From positions 1 to 49,032 of the forward strand of contig JAHHIF010000061.1 in assembly GCA_019358875.1 (NCBI GenBank): a stretch of DNA of 49,032 nucleotides. Direction: 5' to 3'. This DNA comes from Symplocastrum torsivum CPER-KK1 (GTDB lineage Bacteria; Cyanobacteriota; Cyanobacteriia; Cyanobacteriales; Coleofasciculaceae). Under the pieces are notes generated by a model. The model saw only the letters and a program-made list of their open reading frames with translations, searched no databases and had not been told where the DNA came from. Position 1 is the stretch's first letter. Every line of letters begins with the position of its first letter. Both the position numbers and the translations under genes were made by a program. Below, in pieces: positions 31,589 through 41,654 of the stretch.

Positions 31589-33811
31589 ATGGAATCCCCA
31601 GAATTTACAGAAGAGATAGATTTTCAAAAGTACTGGCTTGTTCTTAGACGGCGCTGGCTTCCTGCAACGGGAGTTTTTGGAATTGTTGTTGGACTCGCCA
31701 CTCTAGCTGCATTCCTACAAAAGCCTATCTATGAGGCAGAAGGTAAGCTTCTATTCAAGCCTGACCGCTCTTCATCGTTAACAGGCTTGAAGAACGACAT
31801 AGGAGAGCTTGCCTCTATTGGGGATAAGAGCAATCCGCTATCTACGGAAGCAGAAATTATTCAGTCCCTCCCCATTCTAGAAAAGACTATAAATGCACTA
31901 GCTCTCAGAGACGAAGAGGGTAAGCCCCTTGAGCCAAAGAGCATCATGAGAACGAAAAAGCTGAAAGTGAATCCTGTTACTGGGACAGATGTTCTACAAC
32001 TCACTTTTAAGGACACTGACCCCAAAGTTGCTGCAGCAGCGGTCAACAAAATTATGGGGCTTTACATAGAGAACGATATAAACACTAACCGGGAAAAAGC
32101 TGCTACAGCTCGCAAGTTCATTAGTAATCAACTACCTAGCGTTGAAGAGACTGTTATGAAAGCCGATGCAGAGCTGCGTAAATTTAAAGAAAAGAATCGC
32201 GTGGTAGTCCTGCAAGAGGAATCAACAGAAGCAGTCAAAGCAATATCAGAATTAGATAAACAAATCGCTCAACTTCAGGCTCAACTTGCAAATTTGAGTG
32301 CCCAGTCTGAATCTTTCCGCAACCAACTGGGTTTAAATCGAGAGGAAGCTGTAGCTGTTACTTCTCTCTCTCAGTCGCCTGGGGTACAGGAGGTACTTAC
32401 AGAACTCCAAAAGGTGCAAACTGAGTTGGCGGCTGAGCGGAGACGCTTTCTTGATACAGCCCCGCCAGTAATCGCGCTAAGGCGCAAAGAAGTAGAACTC
32501 AGTACTTTACTGCAAGAGCGGGTTGATCAAGTTTTGGGGAGCCAACAAAATGTGGCTGTTAAGAATTTACAAATTGGAGAACTCAAGCAAAGCTTGACAG
32601 GAGAGTTTGTTCGGTCAGAAGTGCAGCGTTCTGGTTTGAGTAACCAGCTCAATGATCTGTATAAGACACGAGCCGCTTATAAAAACCGATCTAACATCCT
32701 GCCTCAATTGGCGCAAACCCAGCGGGAACTTGAGCGGCGAGTAGATGCATCGCAAACTACCTATGAAACTCTTTTGAACAAGCTTCAAGAAGCGCGGGTA
32801 GCAGAAAATCAAACAGTAGGTAACGCTCGGATTATTTCAAAGGCTCAGGTTCCTGATAAGAAGGCTGGTCCTAGTAAAAAGAAATATCTGGCAGGGGGGA
32901 TCTTAGGAGGCACCTTACTTGGTATAGCTATTGCATTTTTGCTAGACCTAATAGACAAATCGGTTAAAACTGTCAAAGAGGCAAAAGAGCTGTTTGGCTA
33001 CCCTCTTCTGGGAGTTATTCCTGCCTCAGACAAATCTGGAAAACCTAGCATTCATAGTGGAAAGCTGGAGCAGACTATTCCTCGGATATTCTCTAGAGAT
33101 CTTCCCCATTCTCCAATTAATGATGCTTACCAAATGCTTCAAGCTAATCTGAAGTTTCTTAGCTCAGATGAAGAACTTAGAGCAATTGTGGTAACGAGTT
33201 CGGTTGCTAAAGAAGGAAAGTCTGAAGTATCTGCTAATTTAGCCGCAACTATTGCTCAAGTTGGACGCCGAGTACTGCTAGTGGATGCGGACATGCGCCA
33301 TCCATCTCAGCATCATATCTGGGGATTAACAAATTTAACAGGACTAAGCAACATTCTTGTTGGTGAAGCTGAACTCAGTAGAACTGTACAGGAAGCTAGG
33401 GTTGGGCTAGATGTTCTTCCTGCTGGGGTAATACCTCCAAATCCAGTCGCTCTTCTCGACTCCAAACGGATGGCTTCATTAATTGAAACTTTCTCAAAAA
33501 ACTATGATTTTGTCATCTTTGATAGTCCTCCTCTGGCTGGTCTTGCCGATGCTCCTATTCTAGGCAAAATGGCTGACGGTATTTTAATGGTAGTCCGACC
33601 TGGAGTGGTAGATGCTACTAGTGCTAAGGCGGCTAAGGAATTTTTAGAGCGATCGGGTCAGAATGTTTTAGGTTTAGTAGCCAACGGCGTGAGTATTAAG
33701 AATGAACCCGACAGCTACTTCTACTACACCAATGAGCGCTACATAAAGCCTATTTCTGCAACTAAGGAAGAAGCTACGCTTGGTGTTAGCCGTGGTCTTG
33801 AGAACTCCTAA
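31589..33811 (+). CDS. Wzc-like polysaccharide tyrosine autokinase
   Basis: 740 residues from ATG 31589; an in-frame GTG at 31583 would add two. The N-terminal Wzz domain has its membrane helix near residues 30-47, a long periplasmic coiled coil (about 170-410) and a second helix near 430-450. The cytoplasmic BY-kinase has Walker A SSVAKEGKSEVSANLA, A' VLLVDADMRHP and B DFVIFDSPPLAG. The C-terminal tyrosine cluster SYFYYTNERY is the autophosphorylation site. It controls chain length and export. No separate phosphatase gene is seen in the window. Confidence 0.93.
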   Translation: MESPEFTEEIDFQKYWLVLRRRWLPATGVFGIVVGLATLAAFLQKPIYEAEGKLLFKPDRSSSLTGLKNDIGELASIGDKSNPLSTEAEIIQSLPILEKTINALALRDEEGKPLEPKSIMRTKKLKVNPVTGTDVLQLTFKDTDPKVAAAAVNKIMGLYIENDINTNREKAATARKFISNQLPSVEETVMKADAELRKFKEKNRVVVLQEESTEAVKAISELDKQIAQLQAQLANLSAQSESFRNQLGLNREEAVAVTSLSQSPGVQEVLTELQKVQTELAAERRRFLDTAPPVIALRRKEVELSTLLQERVDQVLGSQQNVAVKNLQIGELKQSLTGEFVRSEVQRSGLSNQLNDLYKTRAAYKNRSNILPQLAQTQRELERRVDASQTTYETLLNKLQEARVAENQTVGNARIISKAQVPDKKAGPSKKKYLAGGILGGTLLGIAIAFLLDLIDKSVKTVKEAKELFGYPLLGVIPASDKSGKPSIHSGKLEQTIPRIFSRDLPHSPINDAYQMLQANLKFLSSDEELRAIVVTSSVAKEGKSEVSANLAATIAQVGRRVLLVDADMRHPSQHHIWGLTNLTGLSNILVGEAELSRTVQEARVGLDVLPAGVIPPNPVALLDSKRMASLIETFSKNYDFVIFDSPPLAGLADAPILGKMADGILMVVRPGVVDATSAKAAKEFLERSGQNVLGLVANGVSIKNEPDSYFYYTNERYIKPISATKEEATLGVSRGLENS

Positions 33812-34136
33812 ACTACTGTAGAGCGATAGTTGACATAACTTATGCCAAATCTATGTAATTGCTGGGAAATAGCTCAATCAGTTGTTGTAACACTTGTTCT
33901 AGATTCAACGTTTCCGTTCCCTGCAATCGTTCGCTCAATTACCAGCTTTCACCGTGATGCTCGATTTATTATTCCTGGGTACTGATTAATCACTTTACCC
34001 CAACCAATGCCTTTTTAGCTTATTGACAATCATCTACTTTAAGTTCAGCTACAATTCCCAGCTTTATAGATTGTTGCTAAATTAGCAAGAAGACGACACT
34101 TCTGCTGGCAGACTAATACATCAGAGAGGAAACTAA
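33812..34136. other. Intergenic region with a possible gene remnant
   Basis: 325 bp between the kinase and ABC transporter genes. On the minus strand 33840-33938 a 32-codon frame reads like the end of a protein (LEQVLQQLIELFPSNYIDLA) and is blocked upstream by a stop; it may be the remnant of a small gene. The ribosome site GAGAGGA just before ATG 34137 is clear. No strong hairpin. Confidence 0.3.
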
Positions 34137-35954
34137 ATGCTCAACTATATTTCAAAAGTTTTATATGTAATGGACGAGAAAAAGACTAGTCTTTTTCTTC
34201 TAATCTTTACATTTCTATTAACCTCTGTTTTAGAAGCTGTGGGGATTGGGCTTGTAGGACCGTTTATATTGTTAGTGACTGAGCCAGAGCGTATTTTCAG
34301 TAATTTTTGGCTAAATTGGGCTTATAAGCAAATAGGTATAAACTCTATTAGTCAATTTATTTCTTTACTAGGATTAATCATTATTGTTATTTTTTGTGTG
34401 AAGGCATATTTATACTATTTGAGTCAAGCGTCTATTTACAAATTTAGCTTTACTCAGAAGGGAAAGTTATGTGCAAGATTACTTCATGCTTATTTGACCG
34501 CTCCCTATATTTTTCACTTAAATAGAAATTCGGCTGTAATAATTAAAAATATAGCTACCGAAACAGAAAAATTTTGTCAAGACTGCATAATTCCTCTGTT
34601 AAGGTTAACCGCAAGTTTAACTGTAGTCTTTATCCTAGTTTTGCTGCTAGCAAAGGCAAATTTAGTACTTGTAGTAGGGTTGTTTGGAATTCTCCTCCTT
34701 GCATTTTTTCTTTACTATAGAGCCAAAGAAAAAATAGTGAGATGGGGTAGGGAAGGTTCTGAGGCTAATGCTGCAATGATTCAGATTATCAACCATGGTC
34801 TAGGAGGGTTAAAAGAGACACATATCATTGGTTGTCAACAATACTTTGAAGCTCAAATAAGTAAGGAAGCTCAAAGGTATGCAACGGCGGCTAGTTTATT
34901 TCACACTTTTCAATCTCTACCTCGTATTACAGTTGAGGCGATTCTAATTACGTTTTTGATAAGTTTTGTAGCTGTATCTATAAATTTCTTTGAGGAGAAT
35001 ACGCAAAATATTACCGCTGTTCTAGGTGTTTTTGCAGTAGCTTCAATTCGGCTGATACCATCATTTAGCGACGTTTTAAGATCAGTGGGTCAGCTTCAGA
35101 ACAACAGCTATATCCTTGACAAGCTTTATTTGGATCTAAAAGAAATAGATGAAGAGATAAAAATAGGCAATCGCCTAGATGTTGCTCCTGATTCAATCAA
35201 AAGTGGCTTGTTCTCTAAAGAACTCAAACTTCAACCAATAACATTTGTAGACCAGGTTGTTTTGGATAAAGTTACTTATCGTTATCCTAATGTTACAGAA
35301 AATGCTATTAATGACATATCTTTAACTATCAACAAGGGTCAGTCTATTGCCTTTATTGGGAAATCCGGAGCAGGTAAAACAACACTAGTTGATGTGATAT
35401 TAGGGCTTTTAATACCAGGAAGCGGAGATATTCAGGTTGATGGTGTATCTATATACAATGAGGTACGTTCTTGGCAAAATCTACTAGGCTATATTCCTCA
35501 ATCGATTTTTTTGATGGATGACACAGTTGAAAAAAATATTGCTTTCGGTGTTCCAGATAATTTAATTGATTCGAGTAAATTAAATAAGGCTATTAAAGCT
35601 GCTCAGCTAGCTGATGTTGTTGATCAACTCCCGGATGGGATTAAAACTAGGGTTGGTGAGAGAGGAATACGCTTGTCTGGTGGACAACGACAACGGATAG
35701 GAATTGCCCGTGCACTTTATCATGAGAGAGAAATTTTAGTATTAGATGAAGCGACGGCTGCACTAGATAACGAGACTGAGAGCCTTGTTACGGAGGCTAT
35801 TAAATCTCTGGCTGGTACAAAAACTCTGATTATTATTGCTCATCGTCTTTCTACTGTTGAGCATTGCGATCAGGTTTATGTGCTTGAGAAAGGTCGTGTG
35901 GTGAAGTCAGGTAGTTTTCAAGAAGTTGTTTTAGAGAAAAGTTTAGAGATATAA
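34137..35954 (+). CDS. ABC transporter, fused permease/ATPase (flippase-like)
   Basis: 605 residues. Residues 1 to about 330 hold six membrane helices of an exporter fold. The C-terminal ATPase has Walker A GKSGAGKTT, Q-loop GYIPQSIFLMDDTVEKNIAFG, signature LSGGQRQRIGIARAL, Walker B EILVLDEATAALD and switch His in IIIAHRLSTV. The PglK/MsbA-type layout within a polysaccharide cluster suggests flipping of a lipid-linked oligosaccharide. A Wzx gene is not visible in the window, so this may replace it. A clear ribosome site, GAGAGGA, precedes ATG 34137. Confidence 0.9.
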   Translation: MLNYISKVLYVMDEKKTSLFLLIFTFLLTSVLEAVGIGLVGPFILLVTEPERIFSNFWLNWAYKQIGINSISQFISLLGLIIIVIFCVKAYLYYLSQASIYKFSFTQKGKLCARLLHAYLTAPYIFHLNRNSAVIIKNIATETEKFCQDCIIPLLRLTASLTVVFILVLLLAKANLVLVVGLFGILLLAFFLYYRAKEKIVRWGREGSEANAAMIQIINHGLGGLKETHIIGCQQYFEAQISKEAQRYATAASLFHTFQSLPRITVEAILITFLISFVAVSINFFEENTQNITAVLGVFAVASIRLIPSFSDVLRSVGQLQNNSYILDKLYLDLKEIDEEIKIGNRLDVAPDSIKSGLFSKELKLQPITFVDQVVLDKVTYRYPNVTENAINDISLTINKGQSIAFIGKSGAGKTTLVDVILGLLIPGSGDIQVDGVSIYNEVRSWQNLLGYIPQSIFLMDDTVEKNIAFGVPDNLIDSSKLNKAIKAAQLADVVDQLPDGIKTRVGERGIRLSGGQRQRIGIARALYHEREILVLDEATAALDNETESLVTEAIKSLAGTKTLIIIAHRLSTVEHCDQVYVLEKGRVVKSGSFQEVVLEKSLEI

Positions 35955-36130
35955 AAAATAAAAAGCATTTTTTTCTGTCCAACAGGAGGAGGAACATTGA
36001 TGGAGTTCATGAGTTCTGGTAAAAAAAGCTTTTGACAACTGAAAAAAATGTCCAGATAGGCTACAGGGAACTTTTTAAACAAGTAGCAATAGGTCTTGGC
36101 TTAAGAAATCCATAGTCAACAATAAGTAAT

Positions 36131-36331
36131 ATGAGAGTAGCCTTTGTTGTTATAGAGTTTCCAATCCTATCGCAGACCTTTGTTCTGAATCAAATTACAG
36201 GTTTAATTGAACACCCAGAAGTCTGGCTGGAGATGGGCAAGGCAGATAGCGCCTATGTGGAAAAGTCCCATGATATCGATAAGCTTAATGATCGACGGGT
36301 TGAGATGTACCAACAACTACTGGTTAAATAA
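36131..36331 (+). pseudogene. Glycosyltransferase with internal deletion (N- and C-terminal ends fused)
   Basis: 66 codons. Residues 1-27 (MRVAFVVIEFPILSQTFVLN then QITGLIE) match the N terminus of WcaL-type GT4 enzymes. Residues 28-66 (HPEVWLEMGKADSAYVEKSH then DIDKLNDRRVEMYQQLL) match the C terminus of the same family. About 330 residues between are missing, and the join is in frame at LIE, a triplet common to both sides (GLIE-, -LIEHPE). It reads as a microhomology-driven deletion of a former gene. Catalytic residues are absent, so no transferase activity is expected. It ends 8 nt before the next gene. Confidence 0.75.
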
Positions 36332-36339
36332 GAACTTAA

Positions 36340-37275
36340 ATGCCTAATTTGCCGTTAAAAACTCCGATCGCCTTTATCATCTTTAAACGACCGAGCACTA
36401 CGGAGAAAGTATTTGAGGTAATTCGCCAAGCAAAACCACAAAAGCTATTAGTAATTGCAGACGGTGCTCGTGTAGAGCGATCAGGTGAGGCAGAAAACTG
36501 TGCTGCTGCCCGTGCAATTATTGAGCGTGTTGATTGGGATTGTGAGGTTTTAAAGAACTACTCGGAGACTAATTTGGGTTGTGCCAAGCGTGTTTCTAGT
36601 GGTCTAGATTGGGTTTTTGACAAAGTTGAGGAGGCAATTATTTTAGAAGATGACTGTGTTCCTCATCCTACATTTTTTCGCTTCTGCGAGGAAATGCTTG
36701 AACGATATAGATACGACAACCGAATCGTATCTATTTCAGGTCAAAATGTTCAGTTTGGGCATAAACGAACTGAATACAGTTACTACTTCTCTCGCTACAA
36801 CCACTGTTGGGGTTGGGCTACTTGGAGACGCTCCTGGCAGTACTTCGACTTTGACATGAAGCTTTGGTCAGAAATTAAAGCGGGAGGTTTTCTTTCTGAT
36901 ATATTAGGAGACCCCCAAGCAGTAAAGTTTTGGACTGACATTTTTCAATCTGCATATGATGGACATTTAGATCTCTGGGCTTGTCGATGGACATTTGCTT
37001 GCTGGATTCAGAGTGGTCTAAGTATTCTCTCTAACGTGAATTTAGTTTCTAATATAGGATTTGGTGCTGAGGGAACTAACATCAAAACTAAGAAAGGTAG
37101 ATTTGCCCATCGATATGACAGTATGCCTGTAGAAGCTATTGACTTTCCCTTAAAACATCCACCCTATATAGTTCGCGATGTGCAAGCTGATAAATTTACG
37201 CATAATACTTTATATAAAAAAAAATTGCCGACACGCTTCAAAGAAAAGATTAGAAAAATTTTATTAAAAAACTAA
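36340..37275 (+). CDS. Glycosyltransferase (GT-A, GT2/GNT-I-like)
   Basis: 311 residues with a GT-A fold. It begins with a nucleotide-binding strand (TPIAFIIFKRPSTTEKVFE); the metal-binding acid region is AIILEDDCVPHPTFFRFCEE, and a Trp-rich acceptor segment, YNHCWGWATWRRSWQYFD, follows. These features match enzymes annotated as GT2-like transferases in cyanobacterial polysaccharide clusters. The sugar cannot be deduced. ATG 36340 lies 8 nt after the GT4 remnant, and its translation may have relied on that gene. Confidence 0.85.
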   Translation: MPNLPLKTPIAFIIFKRPSTTEKVFEVIRQAKPQKLLVIADGARVERSGEAENCAAARAIIERVDWDCEVLKNYSETNLGCAKRVSSGLDWVFDKVEEAIILEDDCVPHPTFFRFCEEMLERYRYDNRIVSISGQNVQFGHKRTEYSYYFSRYNHCWGWATWRRSWQYFDFDMKLWSEIKAGGFLSDILGDPQAVKFWTDIFQSAYDGHLDLWACRWTFACWIQSGLSILSNVNLVSNIGFGAEGTNIKTKKGRFAHRYDSMPVEAIDFPLKHPPYIVRDVQADKFTHNTLYKKKLPTRFKEKIRKILLKN

Positions 37276-37380
37276 GTGGTTTGAATTTAAATCCTGGCTA
37301 AGAATTAAAAACTTTATGGATAAAATACAGGGTGTCGAATACTAGAAAGAGTTGATATTCCAGCAAAAGTGGGTACTCAA

Positions 37381-38637
37381 GTGAAGGTTTTACAACTCAA
37401 CAATTCGGATATTACTGGTGGATCTGGTCGTGCTGCTTATCGCTTACATCAGGGATTGCAGGATATTGGTGTAAATTCTAAAATGTTGGTGCAAAACCAG
37501 TCTAGTAATGATAGAACAGTAGTTTCCTCAAACAATAGGGTTTCAGAGGGTATTGCAAGAATGAGGATAACTTTTGATAATTTACCTGACAAACTTTATC
37601 CTCAGCGTCAGAAAAGTCCTCGATTTTCTTCTCAGTGGCTTCCAGATACAGTTGCTCCCAGAGCTGCACGGATTAATCCTGATATCATCAACCTGCATTG
37701 GCTTAATGAAGCATTCGTTCAGATTGAAACAGTTGCCAAGTTCAAGCGACCTCTTGTCTGGACACTTCATGATATGTGGGCGTTTACTGGGGGATGCCAC
37801 TACAGTCCAGATTGTGACCGCTACACAGCTTCGTGTGGTGCCTGTCCTCAACTTGGCAGCAGTAGAGACTGGGATTTATCCCATTGGGTGTGGAAGCGCA
37901 AAGCCAGGAGCTGGAAAAACCTCAATCTGACTATTGTTTCTCCTAGTTCATGGTTAGCAAAATCTGCCAGTTCCAGTTCACTTTTCAGGGATTTGCGAGT
38001 TCAAATAATCCCTAATGGTCTTGACATTGAAATATACCGACCGATCAATCGTCTGGTAGCGAGAGAGTTGCTCAAGTTGCCTCAAGATAAGCAATTAATT
38101 CTTTTTGGTTCACTCAAGGCAACTAGTGATAAGAGGAAAGGACTCTACTTGTTACAACCAGCATTACAAGAGTTAAGCAAGTATGGGTGGAAAAATAGAT
38201 TAGAGCTAGTTATTTTCGGTGCATCTCAGCCGGAAAACCCGCCTGACTTTGGTTTCAAGGCTAACTACTTGGGGACATTAAGCGACGATCTCTTACTAGC
38301 CCTTGTATATTCAGCAGCCGATGTCTTTATCCTCCCTTCTACTCAAGAAAACTTGGCAAATACCGTCATGGAAGCAATCGCGTGTGGAATTCCTTGCGTT
38401 GCTTTTGATATTGGTGGTATGCCAGATATGATTGAACATCAGAAAAATGGGTATTTAGCCCAACCTTATAAAATTGAAGACTTAGCTCAAGGAATTGCCT
38501 GGGTGATAGAGAACCAAGAACGTCATCAGAAACTATCATTCCGCGCTCGTGAGAAGGCAGAGCAAGAATTTACCTTAAACATCCAAGCGCATCGTTACTT
38601 GTCTCTTTATGAAATTTTAGTTGGAGGCGAACGCTAA
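37381..38637 (+). CDS. Glycosyltransferase family 4 (WcaC-like)
   Basis: 418 residues from GTG 37381, which gives the usual start MKVLQLNNSDITGGSGRAAYR; a GTG at 37369 would add four. The family N-terminal part has RLHQGLQDIGVNSKMLVQNQ and the Trp/His-rich loop WTLHDMWAFTGGCHYSPDCDRY with four Cys. The C-terminal domain has ADVFILPSTQENLANTVMEAIACGIPCVAFDIGGMPD with the E-X7-E pair. It adds a sugar to the repeat unit. Acceptor and donor are unknown. Confidence 0.9.
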   Translation: MKVLQLNNSDITGGSGRAAYRLHQGLQDIGVNSKMLVQNQSSNDRTVVSSNNRVSEGIARMRITFDNLPDKLYPQRQKSPRFSSQWLPDTVAPRAARINPDIINLHWLNEAFVQIETVAKFKRPLVWTLHDMWAFTGGCHYSPDCDRYTASCGACPQLGSSRDWDLSHWVWKRKARSWKNLNLTIVSPSSWLAKSASSSSLFRDLRVQIIPNGLDIEIYRPINRLVARELLKLPQDKQLILFGSLKATSDKRKGLYLLQPALQELSKYGWKNRLELVIFGASQPENPPDFGFKANYLGTLSDDLLLALVYSAADVFILPSTQENLANTVMEAIACGIPCVAFDIGGMPDMIEHQKNGYLAQPYKIEDLAQGIAWVIENQERHQKLSFRAREKAEQEFTLNIQAHRYLSLYEILVGGER

Positions 38638-38747
38638 AACTACTAAAGTTAAAATTTGGCTACTGAGTGTGATTAAGATTCTCGAAAACTGACAAAAGAT
38701 AAATTTTAGCAACACTAGAACTATTGGAAATAACTATGAGGTGAAAA

Positions 38748-40019
38748 TTGAAAATTTCAAAACTCTGGCATTTTGTAAAGAAGCTAGAACCTGTGATAAT
38801 TGTTTTCTTCCTTCTATGCTTCTGGGATTTTTCCATACCACCGTTTCTCCCATTAACACGCGGAGCTATCAATGCAGGAAGCTACCTATTTCTACTTTTG
38901 TTAATACTTGGGCACTGGAAGAAATTTATATACGTTATCACAAGAGATATTCTTCTATTGCTCTTGATTGCAATCACCTTATCCTCAATTTTTTGGTCGG
39001 CGGCTCCGGAATATACTTCAGACGAAACTAAAGCTGTGCTACGTGCAACTCTATTCGGAGTTTACTTGGCTACACGCTACTCCCTGAGAGAGCAGAGGCA
39101 CATATTCACCTGGTTGTTCAGCATATCCGCACTTCTAAGTGTACCTGCCAGCCTAGTTCTACCAGCCTACGGGATAAATTCTGAAGGTCAATGGAGAGGT
39201 ATCTTTGTACACAAACAATATCTAGCTCGAATGATGACCATAGGGGCTGGGCTTTTTGTACTCACGGCTTTTTATGAGCGAAAGCACCGTTGGATTGCAC
39301 TAAGTGGAGCTGGGCTAGCGGTTGCTCTAATTTTGCTGTCTCAGAGCAAATCAGCTTTAATACTTTTACTCTTCTCTCTATCTGTAGTGCCCTTGTCTAA
39401 GGTTATTAAACAAGACTATAAACTTCAAGTGTTTTTCTACATTGTTGTCTTACTGATAGCTAGTGTCGTGGCTATATTAATACTGAGTAACATAGAAACC
39501 ATAGTAGTTGATACTTTGGGAAAGGACATGGACTTTAACGGGCGTGTACCGATATGGAACTTGTCCATCGAAGCAGGATTAAAACGACCTTGGCTAGGCT
39601 ATGGTTATGCGGGATTCTGGACTTCAGATGAAGCATTATATATCCTACATAATACGTGGGCATCAGTTGCTGCAAAAGAAGAAGCTCGCTTTCACGCACA
39701 CAACGGTTTTATAGACCTGTTTTTGGAATTAGGGGTTGTAGGAGTGTCAATTTTTATACTACATTTATTTGGAGTCTTTTTAAGACTATTCTTTCTTATA
39801 CCTTTGATTCCAACAATAGAAAGTTTTTGGCTACTTATTAGCACGACACTTTTTGTACTTTATAATCTTAGTGAAGCTAAGACTTTTGTAGGGAATCATT
39901 CATTGTGGATTATGTATGTATCAATAGCTTTTTCCACAGCTTTGCAGCAAGACAGAACTAGGAAAAAGCAAGGTTCAAAACTTTTGAGAAATAAATACAA
40001 TAATTATGTACTGGAATAA
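38748..40019 (+). CDS. O-antigen ligase / Wzy-type polymerase
   Basis: 423 residues from TTG 38748, preceded by GAGG at a good distance (38739-38742). About ten membrane helices. The large periplasmic loop carries the family pattern: FNGRVPIWNLSIEAGLKRPWLGYGYAGFW and later HAHNGFIDLFLELGVVG, typical of the Wzy_C/WaaL domain. It either polymerises repeat units or attaches the chain. An overlapping frame from GTG 38741 is shorter and has no family match. Confidence 0.88.
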   Translation: MKISKLWHFVKKLEPVIIVFFLLCFWDFSIPPFLPLTRGAINAGSYLFLLLLILGHWKKFIYVITRDILLLLLIAITLSSIFWSAAPEYTSDETKAVLRATLFGVYLATRYSLREQRHIFTWLFSISALLSVPASLVLPAYGINSEGQWRGIFVHKQYLARMMTIGAGLFVLTAFYERKHRWIALSGAGLAVALILLSQSKSALILLLFSLSVVPLSKVIKQDYKLQVFFYIVVLLIASVVAILILSNIETIVVDTLGKDMDFNGRVPIWNLSIEAGLKRPWLGYGYAGFWTSDEALYILHNTWASVAAKEEARFHAHNGFIDLFLELGVVGVSIFILHLFGVFLRLFFLIPLIPTIESFWLLISTTLFVLYNLSEAKTFVGNHSLWIMYVSIAFSTALQQDRTRKKQGSKLLRNKYNNYVLE

Positions 40020-40136
40020 AATTCAACGAAATGCTTGGCTTAAAGATATTCTAAAGCCATCAAAATCCTCCTACTATATAGTTAGTTCTTATATCCATTA
40101 TGCAAGCAGCACAAAAGTAGAGCAGTATAAATAGAT

Positions 40137-41378
40137 ATGAAGATATTGATTTGTGCTTACGCATGTATTCCTGGTCAAGGTAGAGAAGAAGGACGTGGTT
40201 GGAACTGCCCATGGCATCTTGCTGAGATAGGTCATGAAGTTTGGGTAATGACCACTGCCGAACTTATGGTCAAAATCGAACAGGTATTAGCATCTCATCC
40301 AAAACCAAAACTGCACTTTATCTCTGTCGATCATCCTGCTTGGATGAAGCGCTACGAGCCTCACATTAATAACAAATTTTGGGGTATCCTACGCTACCTC
40401 GCATGGCAGAGACAGGCGTATGATGCTGCACAGCAACTGGATAAAGAGCATGGATTCGATGTCGTCCACCATCTAACTATGGCTAGCTTACAGGGTGGCT
40501 CCTGGCTTTGGCGCCTCAACAAACCCTTTATCTTTGGTCCTGCTGGCGGTGGACAAGTAGCTCCGACCGCCTTCAAGGAGTACTTTCTCGCTAGTTGGAG
40601 TGCAGAAGCTATGCGTACTTTCGTTTATCAACGATTAATCTTCCTCATTCCTTCATTGCGTAAAACTTTTAGTCATACCGACTTGGTTTTGGTGACTAAC
40701 CAGGACACTGCTAAGCTAGCTCAACGATTCGGAGCACGCCGTGTTGAGTTATTTTTAGACGGTGGCTTACCTGATGAATACTTTCCTCAAACTCCTCCGA
40801 CTAGAACAGCCTCTCAGGAGCTACGACTACTTTGGGTTGGTAAGGTAATTCCAAGGAAAGCATTGCTTCTAACCCTTGAAGCACTTTCAAAAGTAAATTC
40901 TTTGATACCTTTTAAGCTAACTATCTTAGGTAGTGGTTCTCTAGACCATTACGTTCCTGGTTGGATCAAAGAGTTTAGCTTAGAAGGCAAAGTAGAGTGC
41001 CGTGGTCACGTTCCTTGGACAGAAGTCAAGAACGCATATTTGGAAAATGATGTTTTTATTTTCACAAGTTTACGCGACTCCTTTGGTGCTCAATTGCTAG
41101 AAGCCATGTCCCAAGCACTACCAGTAGTCACATTAGACCATCATGGCGCACAAGATTTCATTCCTAATGGTGCTGGTATTAAAGTTCCCGTGACAAATCC
41201 CGCTGAAACGATCAGCGCACTAGCTCAGGCAGTCGAATACATGTATGGAAATCCAAAGGAACGCCTAGAAATGGGCAGGATTGGATATGAGTTTGCCAAG
41301 ACACAAACTTGGTCAAAAAAAGCGCTTAAAATATCTATGTATTATCAGGAAGTCTTGCCTGTATCCAAACAATATTAG
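40137..41378 (+). CDS. Glycosyltransferase family 4
   Basis: 413 residues of GT-B fold. It begins MKILICAYACIPGQGREEGRGWN, the glycine-rich loop of the acceptor domain. The donor domain has LLWVGKVIPRKALLLTLEAL, the loop VECRGHVPWTEV and DVFIFTSLRDSFGAQLLEAMSQALPVVTLDHHGAQDF with the conserved E-X7-E-type acids. It is followed after 80 nt by the strongest intrinsic terminator of the window, so it probably ends a transcription unit that began near the kinase gene. Confidence 0.9.
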   Translation: MKILICAYACIPGQGREEGRGWNCPWHLAEIGHEVWVMTTAELMVKIEQVLASHPKPKLHFISVDHPAWMKRYEPHINNKFWGILRYLAWQRQAYDAAQQLDKEHGFDVVHHLTMASLQGGSWLWRLNKPFIFGPAGGGQVAPTAFKEYFLASWSAEAMRTFVYQRLIFLIPSLRKTFSHTDLVLVTNQDTAKLAQRFGARRVELFLDGGLPDEYFPQTPPTRTASQELRLLWVGKVIPRKALLLTLEALSKVNSLIPFKLTILGSGSLDHYVPGWIKEFSLEGKVECRGHVPWTEVKNAYLENDVFIFTSLRDSFGAQLLEAMSQALPVVTLDHHGAQDFIPNGAGIKVPVTNPAETISALAQAVEYMYGNPKERLEMGRIGYEFAKTQTWSKKALKISMYYQEVLPVSKQY

Positions 41379-41458
41379 GTACATTCACAGCAATAGTAAT
41401 TTCAATAAATTCAAGATTATGGCTCTTCCGTGCCTGTTATGCTAAAATGCCTGATGCG

Positions 41459-41503
41459 ATGCCCAAAAATCTTGATTAGCAAGATTTTTGGGCATTATTT
41501 TAG
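41459..41503 (+). terminator. Strong Rho-independent terminator
   Basis: A perfect 16-bp stem: ATGCCCAAAAATCTTG (41459-41474) and CAAGATTTTTGGGCAT (41480-41495) around a 5-nt loop, followed by the U-rich TATTTTA. It stands 80 nt after a glycosyltransferase gene. Confidence 0.85.
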
Positions 41504-41654
41504 ATTATTTAGGCGGCAGAGGCATAAATTCAGGAACAGCATAGTTTTTAGCGATTTAATCTGAGAGTTTGGCATACTAAGTGATGAAGAACCCAAATTA
41601 TTAGGTAAGCATTCTTTTTTTGTTCTATATTTATCTGAAAATGAGAGGAAGTAG

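Noticed and set aside
33840..33938. Minus-strand 32-codon frame as a gene
   Set aside because: Protein-like ending but blocked upstream by a stop and too short; mentioned only as a possible remnant.
38741..39031. Forward 96-codon frame from GTG 38741
   Set aside because: Lies in another frame inside the O-antigen ligase gene, whose membrane-helix pattern and family motifs are clear.
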